Assembly: GCA_015233895.1 (NCBI GenBank)
Contig: JADFXG010000001.1
Coordinates: forward strand, 413,007-477,006
Length of the DNA stretch: 64,000 nucleotides
DNA from: Nitrospirota bacterium
Lineage (GTDB): Bacteria > Nitrospirota > Thermodesulfovibrionia > Thermodesulfovibrionales > Magnetobacteriaceae
Direction: 5' to 3'
Below, piece after piece: positions 26,801 to 35,558 of the stretch. A model generated the notes under the pieces. The model was not told where the DNA came from and made no database searches. It was given only the letters and a program-made list of their open reading frames with translations. The stretch's first letter is position 1. Every line of letters begins with the position of its first letter. The position numbers and the translations under genes were made by a program.

Positions 26801-27496
26801 CTAATATGACAACGGCGGATACATAGAGTTAAGAGTATCCATGCACATATAGCCCACAAGATTTCTCTTAGGAGTCGTCGACCCCTGGAAACAAGACATA
26901 GTAAGAGTTTGGCATGTAAGAGGAACAGTAGTCTGACCATTATATACGTCGTAATATGTACCGTTTATCAAACGATTTGATCTGCCAAACGTATATTTCG
27001 GTGAATAGCCTGAATTACTCATATAGCAATCATTTAGTCCAATGTGGGTACAAGCAGACATCGGCCCATTCATATACCATACCGCACCTGTGGTTGTGGC
27101 ACTGTTAGCGCCAGCAAAATTAACAATTGCAGCATAAGCGTTGGCACCAGATGCAACGTCTGAGGATATATCGGCTGCTGCTGATGTGCCGGCAATTACA
27201 GATGTGCCTGAGAAAGTGAGCATCGTTGTCTTTCGTGCATTCACAGTTGTCACTGTTACAGGCCTCCATGCAGGAGTAAAGCCTGTTGGATTTGACATTA
27301 CCGTTACGCTAATCGTCGCATTGTCCGACGACATATTAGATGCTACACAATAAATAACATTGCCGGTGTTAGTATGCAAAAAAGGCATTATATACGAAAC
27401 ATTGTCCGATGCAATTACATTTTTACCAGTTTGGTTAACAGCCACCCCTGTCAGTAAGAGCACGAGTGCCAGAAAATATATAAATCTTCTTTTCAT
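26801..27496 (-). CDS. Secreted Cys-conserved protein, type A copy 2
   Basis: 231 residues with signal peptide MKRRFIYFLALVLLLTGVAV. The mature start DNVSYIMPFLHTNTGNVIYC and the Cys pattern match type A copy 1; the middle differs (it contains GLNDCYMSNSGYSPKYTFG with an extra Cys pair). ATG at 27496 has GGAGGA upstream; an upstream in-frame codon adds only six residues. A gap of about 120 bp separates it from the type B copy 1 gene, with no strong promoter seen. Same family, function unknown. Confidence 0.8.
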   Translation of the reverse strand: MKRRFIYFLALVLLLTGVAVNQTGKNVIASDNVSYIMPFLHTNTGNVIYCVASNMSSDNATISVTVMSNPTGFTPAWRPVTVTTVNARKTTMLTFSGTSVIAGTSAAADISSDVASGANAYAAIVNFAGANSATTTGAVWYMNGPMSACTHIGLNDCYMSNSGYSPKYTFGRSNRLINGTYYDVYNGQTTVPLTCQTLTMSCFQGSTTPKRNLVGYMCMDTLNSMYPPLSY

Positions 27497-27515
27497 TATA
27501 GTTTCCTCCTCCACC

Positions 27516-28139
27516 CTAGTAACTAATAGGTTTGATAAATGTATTAATACTGTCCATACAAGTGTAACCGACTAAGTTACGTTTAGGTGATGTGGTACCC
27601 TGATAGCAGGCCATTCCGATAGTCAAACAATTGGCTGGGACTGTTGGCAGGCCTTGCGAGGTAGTCATATTCGTACTAACCTGTGGTCCGAACACAGTGT
27701 TTGGACCGGAAGTCAAAAGAGTTGTGGTAACACCCTGATATGATCCAATAAAGGTGACATTAACACCATAAATAGTGGCACTGTTTGTACCAACTTGCTG
27801 AGACAGATCGGCGACAGCTGAGCCTAATGTTGCCGTTGCGCCAGTAAAGGTAATCATATTTGTTTGCTTTGAGTAAATAATCATACCGCCAAGCATTGCG
27901 ATATTCTGGCTTGGTGGAGCAGTGGAAACAGAATTAGACATCACAGAGACTCCCACCGACACATTGTCCGTGGACATATTTGCAGCCCAGCAATAAACTA
28001 CACTATTGGTATGGATGCCCATAAAAGGCAAAGTATATGTCACATTGTCCATAGCGTTGACAGCAACAACACCAACCCTTAGTGCAAATGCAGTCAAAAC
28101 AAGAGCCAGTAAAAGTATAAATACCAATCTCTTTTTCAT
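27516..28139 (-). CDS. Secreted Cys-conserved protein, type B copy 2
   Basis: 207 residues, first gene of the four. Signal peptide MKKRLVFILLLALVLTAFAL, cleavage near VNA. The mature part DNVTYTLPFMGIHTNSVVYC runs to TTSPKRNLVGYTCMDS. Very similar to type B copy 1 along its length. It lies 19 bp before type A copy 2, the same spacing as in the other pair, which shows that an A-B unit was duplicated. AAGGAGGATGTA precedes the ATG. A long leader from the promoter at 28299-28327 precedes it. Confidence 0.82.
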   Translation of the reverse strand: MKKRLVFILLLALVLTAFALRVGVVAVNAMDNVTYTLPFMGIHTNSVVYCWAANMSTDNVSVGVSVMSNSVSTAPPSQNIAMLGGMIIYSKQTNMITFTGATATLGSAVADLSQQVGTNSATIYGVNVTFIGSYQGVTTTLLTSGPNTVFGPQVSTNMTTSQGLPTVPANCLTIGMACYQGTTSPKRNLVGYTCMDSINTFIKPISY

Positions 28140-28559
28140 TACATCCTCCTTACTGTTTTTTTCTATATGAGTGAATATAAAATCCCTGCATAGCAGTTTG
28201 CAACAAACAGTTTGTCCTTTCCTCCATACCCCCTTTCAGTCATAATATTTACAAATACACACATTCTACCTTCAAAAACTCACAAACTACTAATAGGCAT
28301 AATAACACTTGTTGCTTCCAATGTCAACAGACTTAAAATTTTTGCCCAAAACTCTATAATACTATATCGTTTTAACGCAAACAATCTACCTTGCTAACAC
28401 CGGCCCCACACATCCTGTATGATAAATCTTTAGCATCCTGCGTCCGGCTCTCTGTCCCGTAGTTCCAATCCACCTCCTTTGCGGACTCCTGCCCGACCCG
28501 TTGTTTTTAATCATCTTATCGGTATATAAATTCAAAAACTTAAGTATATTTTAATTAAT
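28140..28559. other. Intergenic region between the second gspD and the secreted-protein cluster
   Basis: Contains the promoter above, a leader of about 150 bases, and a GC-rich patch at about 28404-28503 that contrasts with its AT-rich flanks. No gene is seen in it. The GC-rich patch lies just past the gspD stop and could be a structured 3' end; no known riboswitch pattern was recognised. Confidence 0.45.
28299..28327 (-). promoter_or_regulatory. Sigma70-like promoter for the secreted-protein cluster
   Basis: Reading the minus strand, TTGACA (28322-28327), a 17-base spacer and TATTAT (28299-28304). The -35 matches consensus fully and the -10 in 5 of 6. The start would be near 28291, leaving a leader of about 150 bases before the type B copy 2 ATG. 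Confidence 0.7.
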
Positions 28560-30782
28560 TTAGTGGAACCACCCTAAACCCTCCCTTAATTCTTTAGTAA
28601 CCGATGTAGCATCCTCGGTATTATGAATTATTTTAGGTGTTATAAGGATTATCAATTCAGTTTTTATCTCGCTTGCAGAATCTGCCTTAAATAAATATCC
28701 CAGTATAGGAATATCCCCTAAAAACGGTATTTTACTAACAGAGTGTGACCTCGACTTCGATCTCATACCGCCAAGCACTACTGTATTTCCGTCAGAAACC
28801 ACTACTTTTGTATGTATTGACCGTTTAAGAATCAAAGGGGAGTCTATGCTTGACGTTGTGTTAGTGTCAGCCTCGCTTACCTCCTGATTGACATCAACTG
28901 TGACAAGGCCCTCGGAATTTATAGTCGGTTTTAAAGTCAGGATTACACCGGTAGTCCGGTACTGGACATTCCTTAACACGCTGGGAGTCGTTGATGAGGT
29001 CGAGGTCAGGTCTGTGCCGGATACCTCGCTTGTTATAACAGGGACCTCATTTCCTACCTGAATTGTCGCCTCCTCATTGTCAAGTACCATAAGGTGCGGC
29101 TTAGAGAGGATTTCAACCTTTTTGTCTTTTGCCAACATACTTATAAGCGCTTGAAGGTTGCCAGTGTCTGAAGTGAAAGAATAAGACAAGCCTGTACCGC
29201 TGCTTACTCCAAGGTTGCCGAGGGTGCCCAATGTATAAGGTCCAATATATTTACTTCCAAGCACATTACCAAGCATCCTGCCGGCAAGGTACCACTCAAA
29301 GCCCATATTGTTTGAATCGTCAAGAGTCAGCTCGGCAACCGTTGCCTCTATTGATACCTGTCGCGGCGGTGTGTCAAGCTCTTTAAGGAGACCCAGCAAT
29401 GTCCGGTACAAAGATGGAGATGCCATCATAAGCACTGCGTTTCTTTTATCGTCAGCAGTTATCTTAAGGCCGGGAACCTCTGGTGTCACAGCTCCCGGGG
29501 CTGTAGGTAAAAGCCCTGTTGAAGCCGTAGCCGCAGTTTTGGGTAGCGCCGCAGGCACTGCAAATTCACCGTCAGTTTGAGATTTTCCGGCAGCTGGCTT
29601 TGACGATGACGAGGGCAGCCCTCCTGTGGCTGTTTTGCCTTTTGGCTGTGTAGCGCCGGTTTTTAAACCATAAAGCTTCTGTATAGAGTCAACCAGTTCG
29701 GATGCCATTGAAAACCGTGGGGTATAAACGTAAATTTTTTCTTCTGCACCTGCCGATTCAGAGGTATCAAGGCGATTTTTCCACTTTATCACCAACTCCA
29801 TTGAGGTATCATCAGGACTTATGGCCAGTACGCTATTTAAAAACTTAATAGGAATAAACGTAACGCCCGGCATCTTAGGGTCCAATGATACTGTGACTCC
29901 GGTACCTGCCAGAATTGACGCCATCTGGGTTACGAACTCCTCTGGTTTCCAATAAACAAGTTTCAAGAGCATGATTTTTTTCTTATTCAAGTACGGTACG
30001 TCCAAAACCTCTATGAAGTTTAATATGTCCTTCATTGAGGCAGCCGTTCCAATGAGAATAACTGAATTGTCCTTGTGATAGTTCTTAACAATTGCGCTTG
30101 TTTTATAGAGCTCACCTATAAGGGGCACAATATCTGCAGAGTTTACGTAGCTAAGTGGAACCACTTGTACAATTCGTGCGGAACTTGCAACAAGGCCACG
30201 CCCTAACTTCACATCTGTGGGCTCTCCAACGGCGGCAGGTTTTAAAATATACAGGCTTGGGCCACGGGCTCCCACCAGAAGGCCGTTTTGCCTAAGTTGC
30301 TCCACAACAATCTCAAGCACTGTCTCAGGCGGAAGCTCCTTTGTCATTCTTATAGTAACAGGGGTTTTCAGCGCTTTTACTGCCTCATCAATGAAAAAAG
30401 TCACCTTTAAGGCGTCTCCCACAGCATATACTATAAAATCGCTTAACGGCATTCCATCCACATTTATCATCACAGGTTTTGTTTCAGTCACAAGCTTCTT
30501 ATAATCTATAGGTTCAAGCGCAGCTGCCAGTTTTTCGGATGAGGTTTTCTCGTAAGCCGGATATGGAATCTCCTCATCCTTTCCCTCTTTTTTCTTTTCG
30601 TCAAAATTCAGCAAAGAGCCAGTGCCTGGAGAACGCCGCGATATGTTGTCTGCCGTTGTATTGTCTTTACCTGAAACACCATAGTATGAGTCGTTTTCAG
30701 TCTTTGTAGCTTTATAAAACATCGAGCAGGACAAAAACATAAATAATACAGGCACTATAATTAAAAAATATTTTAATTTCAT
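28560..30782 (-). CDS. gspD: Type II secretin GspD, lipoprotein form (second T2SS)
   Basis: A 740-residue secretin. A lipobox (FLSC, Cys19) makes it a predicted lipoprotein, so it may target itself to the outer membrane without a pilotin. An N0-like domain (PVMINVDGMPLSDFIVYAVG), N1/N2 domains (SYVNSADIVPLIGELYK) and a Pro/Ser/Ala-rich linker (about 395-455) precede the secretin core with SIEATVAELTLDDSNNMGFE and VLGGMRSKSRSHSVSKIPFL. It ends normally at LIILITPKII plus about 20 residues. It overlaps the gspC-like gene by four bases. Compared with the first GspD it lacks any extra C-terminal domain. Confidence 0.92.
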   Translation of the reverse strand: MKLKYFLIIVPVLFMFLSCSMFYKATKTENDSYYGVSGKDNTTADNISRRSPGTGSLLNFDEKKKEGKDEEIPYPAYEKTSSEKLAAALEPIDYKKLVTETKPVMINVDGMPLSDFIVYAVGDALKVTFFIDEAVKALKTPVTIRMTKELPPETVLEIVVEQLRQNGLLVGARGPSLYILKPAAVGEPTDVKLGRGLVASSARIVQVVPLSYVNSADIVPLIGELYKTSAIVKNYHKDNSVILIGTAASMKDILNFIEVLDVPYLNKKKIMLLKLVYWKPEEFVTQMASILAGTGVTVSLDPKMPGVTFIPIKFLNSVLAISPDDTSMELVIKWKNRLDTSESAGAEEKIYVYTPRFSMASELVDSIQKLYGLKTGATQPKGKTATGGLPSSSSKPAAGKSQTDGEFAVPAALPKTAATASTGLLPTAPGAVTPEVPGLKITADDKRNAVLMMASPSLYRTLLGLLKELDTPPRQVSIEATVAELTLDDSNNMGFEWYLAGRMLGNVLGSKYIGPYTLGTLGNLGVSSGTGLSYSFTSDTGNLQALISMLAKDKKVEILSKPHLMVLDNEEATIQVGNEVPVITSEVSGTDLTSTSSTTPSVLRNVQYRTTGVILTLKPTINSEGLVTVDVNQEVSEADTNTTSSIDSPLILKRSIHTKVVVSDGNTVVLGGMRSKSRSHSVSKIPFLGDIPILGYLFKADSASEIKTELIILITPKIIHNTEDATSVTKELREGLGWFH

Positions 30783-31315
30783 TTCTTTTCCACCGTCAAA
30801 ATCTTCAATTTCTTCTCCTCCGTCCCATTTTTCAACACCACTGATATGTTATCCACACTGGCTACCACAGTTCCGTCATCAAGAGTATCACCCTGTTTTA
30901 TAATATAAGTTCCTCCAAGATTATCCACTAAAAACACTTGAATGAGCTTTGCCCGGATTATCCCCACAAGTGTGTAAGTCTTTGTTGGTTTTGGCGGGGC
31001 CTCAGCCTCATATTTGCCATCCTGAGAGAAGATATTTCTGTCATTGATCCCCGCATATTGTTTATCAATCCCGTTTGAAACTAACTTAAGAAGTGTTTTT
31101 TTGTCAATATATTTGTTTTTTTCACCATGTTCTGTGGTTGTTAAACTGATATCCGGCTTTTTAACCACCAACACTGGTATCAGACTGAGCATTACCAACA
31201 ATATAACGACATCCTTTCTGTGCTTTTTAAGTTCGGGAAGCCAACGTTTGGCTATACCCGTACCCCCTCTGAAATGTTTCGTTACACCCTTAATATATTC
31301 TTTTATCATCAACAT
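30779..31315 (-). CDS. gspC: GspC-like protein without PDZ domain (second T2SS)
   Basis: A 178-residue bitopic protein with one membrane helix (about 37-55) and a periplasmic HR-type domain: GINDRNIFSQDGKYE, then TYTLVGIIRAKLIQVFLVD and GDTLDDGTVVASVDNISVVL. The PDZ domain present in the first GspC is missing; it also resembles PilP. Its position immediately before the secretin supports the GspC/PilP role. Both ends overlap or abut neighbours, so it is within the operon. Confidence 0.78.
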   Translation of the reverse strand: MLMIKEYIKGVTKHFRGGTGIAKRWLPELKKHRKDVVILLVMLSLIPVLVVKKPDISLTTTEHGEKNKYIDKKTLLKLVSNGIDKQYAGINDRNIFSQDGKYEAEAPPKPTKTYTLVGIIRAKLIQVFLVDNLGGTYIIKQGDTLDDGTVVASVDNISVVLKNGTEEKKLKILTVEKK

Positions 31316-31323
31316 TTGTCAAG

Positions 31324-31884
31324 TTATAATTTTCTGATGTACGCAGAGGCAACAATTTTAGCTGCATAATCTGTGTCACCGGATTGATTTAGCTCTATGT
31401 TTTTTATTCTGACAAGAGGTTTGTGATTTTGGACTTCTCTCAAAAATTCTATAATTTTTTTTGGTTTACCCTTAAGTTTAATTATGACTGTAACCTCTGT
31501 AATAACTGAACCCTCTGAGCCCTCAACCATCTGAAAGTTTGACACGTTTAATTGCCTGCCTTCAGCAGTTGTAGTCAAAAACTTGACAATGTCGGTCTGA
31601 ACTGAGGTTTTATTGCTCTCCTTTGGAAAAACAAGCTGGGATAGCTCCTGATTGACCTCAGGGTAGTCGTTCATATCTATTGACATGTAGCGTTTCAGGA
31701 GCTCCATTTTAGAGGCGTAAGTGACCTTATAGTCCTCAATTACAGACTTCTTTTTTTCTACCTCAGTTGTCAGAGGCACTATGCCAAAACGAGCTATTGT
31801 GAGAAGTGCTACCAGAAGAAATCCGATCTTTCGGATCCTGTCCTTGCTTATACCAGCTCCGGTTTGTTTTATGTTCTGAGACAT
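31324..31884 (-). CDS. gspM: GspM/PilO-like platform protein (second T2SS)
   Basis: A 186-residue bitopic protein: short cytoplasmic tail, one membrane helix (about 17-38), a coiled-coil (EVEKKKSVIEDYKVTYASKM) and a ferredoxin-like periplasmic domain ending IVASAYIRKL. This is the GspM/PilO architecture. It lies between the GspL-like and GspC-like genes with spacings of 5 and 8 bp. Sequence similarity to classical GspM is weak; the assignment rests on topology and position. Confidence 0.75.
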   Translation of the reverse strand: MSQNIKQTGAGISKDRIRKIGFLLVALLTIARFGIVPLTTEVEKKKSVIEDYKVTYASKMELLKRYMSIDMNDYPEVNQELSQLVFPKESNKTSVQTDIVKFLTTTAEGRQLNVSNFQMVEGSEGSVITEVTVIIKLKGKPKKIIEFLREVQNHKPLVRIKNIELNQSGDTDYAAKIVASAYIRKL

Positions 31885-31889
31885 TTCCG

Positions 31890-33401
31890 CTAAAACTCCT
31901 TACCGGATTTAAACTGCACCTGAGGAGACGACGGCGTCCTTAGTGAGTTGTTAACCTTGTTATCGGACTTAATCGCAGGCTGAGGCGTTGAGGGCGCTTT
32001 TAGTGAGTTAAGATTGTTATCAGATTTAATTACAGGCTGAGGTGATGAGGGCGCTTTCAATGAGTTAAGATTGCTGTCTCCGGCTTTTAAAGAAGGCAAA
32101 GAGGCTGTGACAATGTTTTTTTGTATCATAAGAGCCTGTTCAAGTTTGTCTTTATCTGCAAAAGTTATGCTCAGATTTATCTTGTATGTGTTTTTGGCAT
32201 CCTTTTGAGGTTCACCCACTAACTGAACAAATTCCACAGCAGGGTTAGTGCTAAGGCTTTTTATGGCAGAGGCTGGGTCAGCTGTAAGCATCATGGCATT
32301 TACGTTTCTGTTGGTTATCTGAATCTGCTGATACCGGTCACCCTGCGGTGAAGCAAGTGCAAGCGCATCCAGAACTTCAAGAGGCGGCAGGGTCTCCTTC
32401 ACTTTAGTGGCAAGGGCTGTCAGCACTTTTGATGTAATGTCCTTAGATTGTACCTCAGCTAAGAGCAAGACTTTTTTATTTGTATCTGAAATCTTACTCT
32501 GCAGCTCTGTGGCAGTGTTATCCAGCCTGTGTAGCGATATGTATGTTGAAATCATGTAACAGACAAAGGAATAAGCAGAAACTCTCATAACAAACTCTAT
32601 GTCAATGCCTGCATACCACGGTTTCGATAAAAATGGACTGAGATTAAAGGCGGCTAAATTATCAAGGACTGCCGGATAGTCCTTTGGCTCAGTTTCCAAA
32701 ACTGGGATTGAAAGCGAAAACCCTTTGCTAATACCCGCTGCCTCTCCTACAACAAAAAACCTGATGAGCTTAATTTTCTCTCTTACCGCTCCAAGGCCTC
32801 TGATGAATGTTTCCATGTCCTTTTGGTTGACAGCTCTTACAAACACTCGTGTGCCGATAAAACCCTCCGGCCCGTGAGCTATCAGAAAGGTTTTTCCTTG
32901 ATTTTGCAGCACAGAGATCTCGTAGTCAGGGGATTTAAACAAAACATCCTCAGGGACTGTGTAGTTATAGGGAAATTCATCGGTTATACGGCCTGAAATC
33001 CCGCTTTCCCACGCCCATATATCAACCAGGACGTAGTTTTCGTGTTTTTCAAATACATGAAAATAAAATGCCGGGGATGTAATCATTGGAAAGAGCTCAT
33101 CCAGTTCATTTGAAATCATTCCCATCAGGTTTTTATCTCCTGTGGGCGGATATTTGCTCCTTAAGTAAAAGGAGAGCTCCTTACCGATTATGAGAACGTT
33201 TTTGCCAAAAATCCTGTTTATAAAGGAAACTCTGCCATTGAGGACTCTGTCAACCTTGTCTTTTCCAATTTTAAAGTAATCAAATCCTTTTTCATATATA
33301 TAGCAGGCTGTTATGGCTGCCTTACTTTCTGCCGTATTACGTTTAAAAGTCTTTTTAAGATAGGTTTTAATACCGTCAACTATTTTATTAGCAGATTTCA
33401 A
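31890..33401 (-). CDS. gspL: GspL-like platform protein with triple repeated tail (second T2SS)
   Basis: 503 residues: a cytoplasmic actin-like domain (about 1-265), one membrane helix near 270-290, then a coiled region and a ferredoxin-like periplasmic domain to about 435. The last 65 residues are three imperfect repeats of LNSLKAPSSPQPVIKSDN type, rich in Pro/Ser/Lys, unlike other GspL proteins. The assignment rests on topology and gene order; similarity in the cytoplasmic part is low. It connects the ATPase GspE to GspM. Confidence 0.75.
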   Translation of the reverse strand: MKSANKIVDGIKTYLKKTFKRNTAESKAAITACYIYEKGFDYFKIGKDKVDRVLNGRVSFINRIFGKNVLIIGKELSFYLRSKYPPTGDKNLMGMISNELDELFPMITSPAFYFHVFEKHENYVLVDIWAWESGISGRITDEFPYNYTVPEDVLFKSPDYEISVLQNQGKTFLIAHGPEGFIGTRVFVRAVNQKDMETFIRGLGAVREKIKLIRFFVVGEAAGISKGFSLSIPVLETEPKDYPAVLDNLAAFNLSPFLSKPWYAGIDIEFVMRVSAYSFVCYMISTYISLHRLDNTATELQSKISDTNKKVLLLAEVQSKDITSKVLTALATKVKETLPPLEVLDALALASPQGDRYQQIQITNRNVNAMMLTADPASAIKSLSTNPAVEFVQLVGEPQKDAKNTYKINLSITFADKDKLEQALMIQKNIVTASLPSLKAGDSNLNSLKAPSSPQPVIKSDNNLNSLKAPSTPQPAIKSDNKVNNSLRTPSSPQVQFKSGKEF

Positions 33402-33408
33402 GACCGGC

Positions 33409-34383
33409 TCATCCCTCTTTCCAATAGTAAACCGAATGTGGTGAAAACCCTGTCGTGTCTCTTATACTGATTCCGGACTTTATATGGTACAGGCTTTCGC
33501 CTGATCTGACGGCAAGCGTTATTTCAAAAAACTCGGTTGGACGCGCCTGAGTGCCTGAAAAGGATAACGTATCAACCCCTATCTGGTTTAGAGCCTCCAT
33601 GGCTCCTGTTGTGGTGTTAGTTTTCATATGCTGTCTCAGAGGCTCGATAACATCAGAACTTAAGCCGTAATGAGCGACAATTAACTCCGGCTTTGCAGTG
33701 TTGACGTTAAACCCCTCGTTTCTTAACATAGTGATAAAGGGTTTAAGTTTATTAAAGAGCTGAATGTCCATACCCTTAACAAGGAGAATTTCCTCAAGGT
33801 ACTGAAGGTGAAAATTTCTGGGTTGATAAGGTGCGCCTATCATCCTGTAGTAGTCTGACTCAGCGCCATTTGTACGCACAAGGTCATCAGGATCAATCCA
33901 GTCATTTATGCAATCAACTATTTCGTCTGCATTTTTTCCCGGTGCAATAGTGTTTATAAGCTTTTTGAGATCAGAGGCGGAGTTATCTGTGAGGGTGTTA
34001 CCGTTAGCTGCCAGAGAAACCATACCGTTAGCGTCCTGTAAGCGCAGGATAATGTTTTCGTTAACCCACAAGGGACTACCATTAGCTATTATCTGAGATG
34101 CTCCAAGGAGTGAATCATCCGTAAAGGCAACTCCGTCCTGGGTTAGTTTTCCGGTTAGGATAGCAAACATCGAAGTATCGAAGGAGGATTCGGCTAAAAT
34201 CATCGCCTCGGACTTATCCTTAAGCGCTCCTGCAGTTTTTATATGCTCTTTGATAATCCAGTTGAACCCCAACCCTACCGTTATTATTATTGACGCTATC
34301 ATTATCGTCAACAAAACAGCTGAGCCACTTTCGTTCCGTAATAATGCTAAATTTATTCCGTGCACGTCCTTCAAACCACACAT
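33409..34383 (-). CDS. gspK: Minor pseudopilin GspK (second T2SS)
   Basis: A 324-residue pseudopilin. The N-terminal hydrophobic segment (SGSAVLLTIMIASIIITVGL) lacks the usual Glu at +5, as is normal in GspK. The body has ILRLQDANGMVSLAANG, DEIVDCINDWIDPDDLVRTN and an SAM-like helical part with VNTAKPELIVAHYG, all typical of the GspK alpha domain. It caps the pseudopilus tip together with GspI and GspJ, encoded next door. Confidence 0.9.
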   Translation of the reverse strand: MCGLKDVHGINLALLRNESGSAVLLTIMIASIIITVGLGFNWIIKEHIKTAGALKDKSEAMILAESSFDTSMFAILTGKLTQDGVAFTDDSLLGASQIIANGSPLWVNENIILRLQDANGMVSLAANGNTLTDNSASDLKKLINTIAPGKNADEIVDCINDWIDPDDLVRTNGAESDYYRMIGAPYQPRNFHLQYLEEILLVKGMDIQLFNKLKPFITMLRNEGFNVNTAKPELIVAHYGLSSDVIEPLRQHMKTNTTTGAMEALNQIGVDTLSFSGTQARPTEFFEITLAVRSGESLYHIKSGISIRDTTGFSPHSVYYWKEG

Positions 34384-34389
34384 ATTATA

Positions 34390-35097
34390 CTATATTATGT
34401 TAGGGTCTGAGTGAAAAGTTCCATTTACCCTTATATTAAAAAAAATATTTTGATTTTTATTATGTTTTCTGTAATTTATCCTGACAGCAGAGGGCAAAGC
34501 TGTCATGCCGGGTTTCATCTCGTATTTCTGTACCCAGCTCCAGAGCTTTGTTGACGGATCCATTGCGTAACACTCCATCGTAACATCTGTGACATCTTCA
34601 ACAATTGTAAAGGAGTTTCCGTTTTTATACGCTCCGCTTATAAATTCCTGGTTTATATCCTCTATGTTTTTTGTATAAACCGGCAGCTCATAGTACATGA
34701 GATTGAGGGCATCTTTTGTGGAGTTTTTCTCTGTCACTATCCAGACGACAACGGGCAGCTCTCCTGCCATCGGGGTGTTACTTACATAGCTTAACAGATC
34801 CGGCCTGCACACAATGTAAGGACGCCATGTGTTCCAGCTAAGTCTTTTCTCGTCACTCACATAGTAATAGACCACACCGCTTACACTTTTATGCAACCAG
34901 TAGCTTCTGGCTATTTTCCAGAAGTTAACACCCTCCTCCATTACAGCCTTATACTGCTTAAACCCCTGATTAAGTGCTGCCATTGCAAGCATCATCATGG
35001 CAGAAAATATTGCCACAGCCACCACAGCCTCAATTAAGGTGTAACCTTTGGAACCTTTAATCCACGTTCGGGTATTTTTTTTAATATCTGAGCACAT
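34390..35097 (-). CDS. gspJ: Minor pseudopilin GspJ-like (second T2SS)
   Basis: 235 residues with the prepilin site KGYTLIEAVVAVAIFSAMMM (cleavage after Gly, Glu at +5). A beta-rich C-terminal body follows with VRINYRKH near the end. The length and position between GspK and GspI suggest GspJ. The start overlaps the end of gspI by 17 bp. Confidence 0.83.
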   Translation of the reverse strand: MCSDIKKNTRTWIKGSKGYTLIEAVVAVAIFSAMMMLAMAALNQGFKQYKAVMEEGVNFWKIARSYWLHKSVSGVVYYYVSDEKRLSWNTWRPYIVCRPDLLSYVSNTPMAGELPVVVWIVTEKNSTKDALNLMYYELPVYTKNIEDINQEFISGAYKNGNSFTIVEDVTDVTMECYAMDPSTKLWSWVQKYEMKPGMTALPSAVRINYRKHNKNQNIFFNIRVNGTFHSDPNII

Positions 35098-35491
35098 TTA
35101 GTGTATATTCCCTGCCCAATCGGTTGTAAGTCACGCCAAACTCTATCCTGTACAGGGTTAGTGAGTAGTCTTTAATCGGATTAATTATCAAAGAAGGTTT
35201 CCCTTGCCTTATAGGGGTTGCTCTCCACGTAAGTATAACGTCATCACCCATATCAACGCTGGTTTTAGTCTCTGCTAAGTCGGCGTTTTTAAGAAAATCT
35301 ATGATCTCAGGCATTTTTGCCGAGATCATATTTGAATCCTGCGCCCGGGAGAGGCTTTCGTAGCCAATTCTGAAAAGGTACATGCTGGCCGCTATGGAGG
35401 CTGTAAGGATAAGGCCGGAAATCAGAATCTCTATTACAAGAAACCCATTGTTTTGTAATTGTTTTTTTAGCGGCGTTAACTGCTTAAGCAT
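35081..35491 (-). CDS. gspI: Minor pseudopilin GspI-like (second T2SS)
   Basis: 136 residues; prepilin-like N-terminus NNGFLVIEILISGLILTASI with Glu at +5 and a 14-residue leader. The short beta-sheet body fits GspI. It is the first gene after the 1.6-kb insertion that splits the operon, so it may need its own promoter or read-through from gspH. Confidence 0.8.
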   Translation of the reverse strand: MLKQLTPLKKQLQNNGFLVIEILISGLILTASIAASMYLFRIGYESLSRAQDSNMISAKMPEIIDFLKNADLAETKTSVDMGDDVILTWRATPIRQGKPSLIINPIKDYSLTLYRIEFGVTYNRLGREYTLNVLRY

Positions 35492-35558
35492 TTAAAAGAT
35501 TATACACCCCATAGTTTTTTATTTCAAGAACGCTTATCGGAGGGGACGAAAATTAATA

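Larger units (their letters stand above)
25319..28139 (-). repeat. Tandem duplication of a two-gene unit (A-B-A-B)
   Basis: Four related genes alternate in type and keep equal B-to-A spacing (19 bp), ribosome site and signal-peptide sequence in each copy. This is best explained by duplication of an ancestral A-B pair that itself came from one gene. The tandem copies could recombine. Confidence 0.85.

Noticed and set aside
28404..28503. Possible c-di-GMP riboswitch
   Set aside because: The GC-rich patch has a GGACGCA-like string but lacks the rest of the GEMM consensus and lies on the wrong side of the promoter for a leader element.
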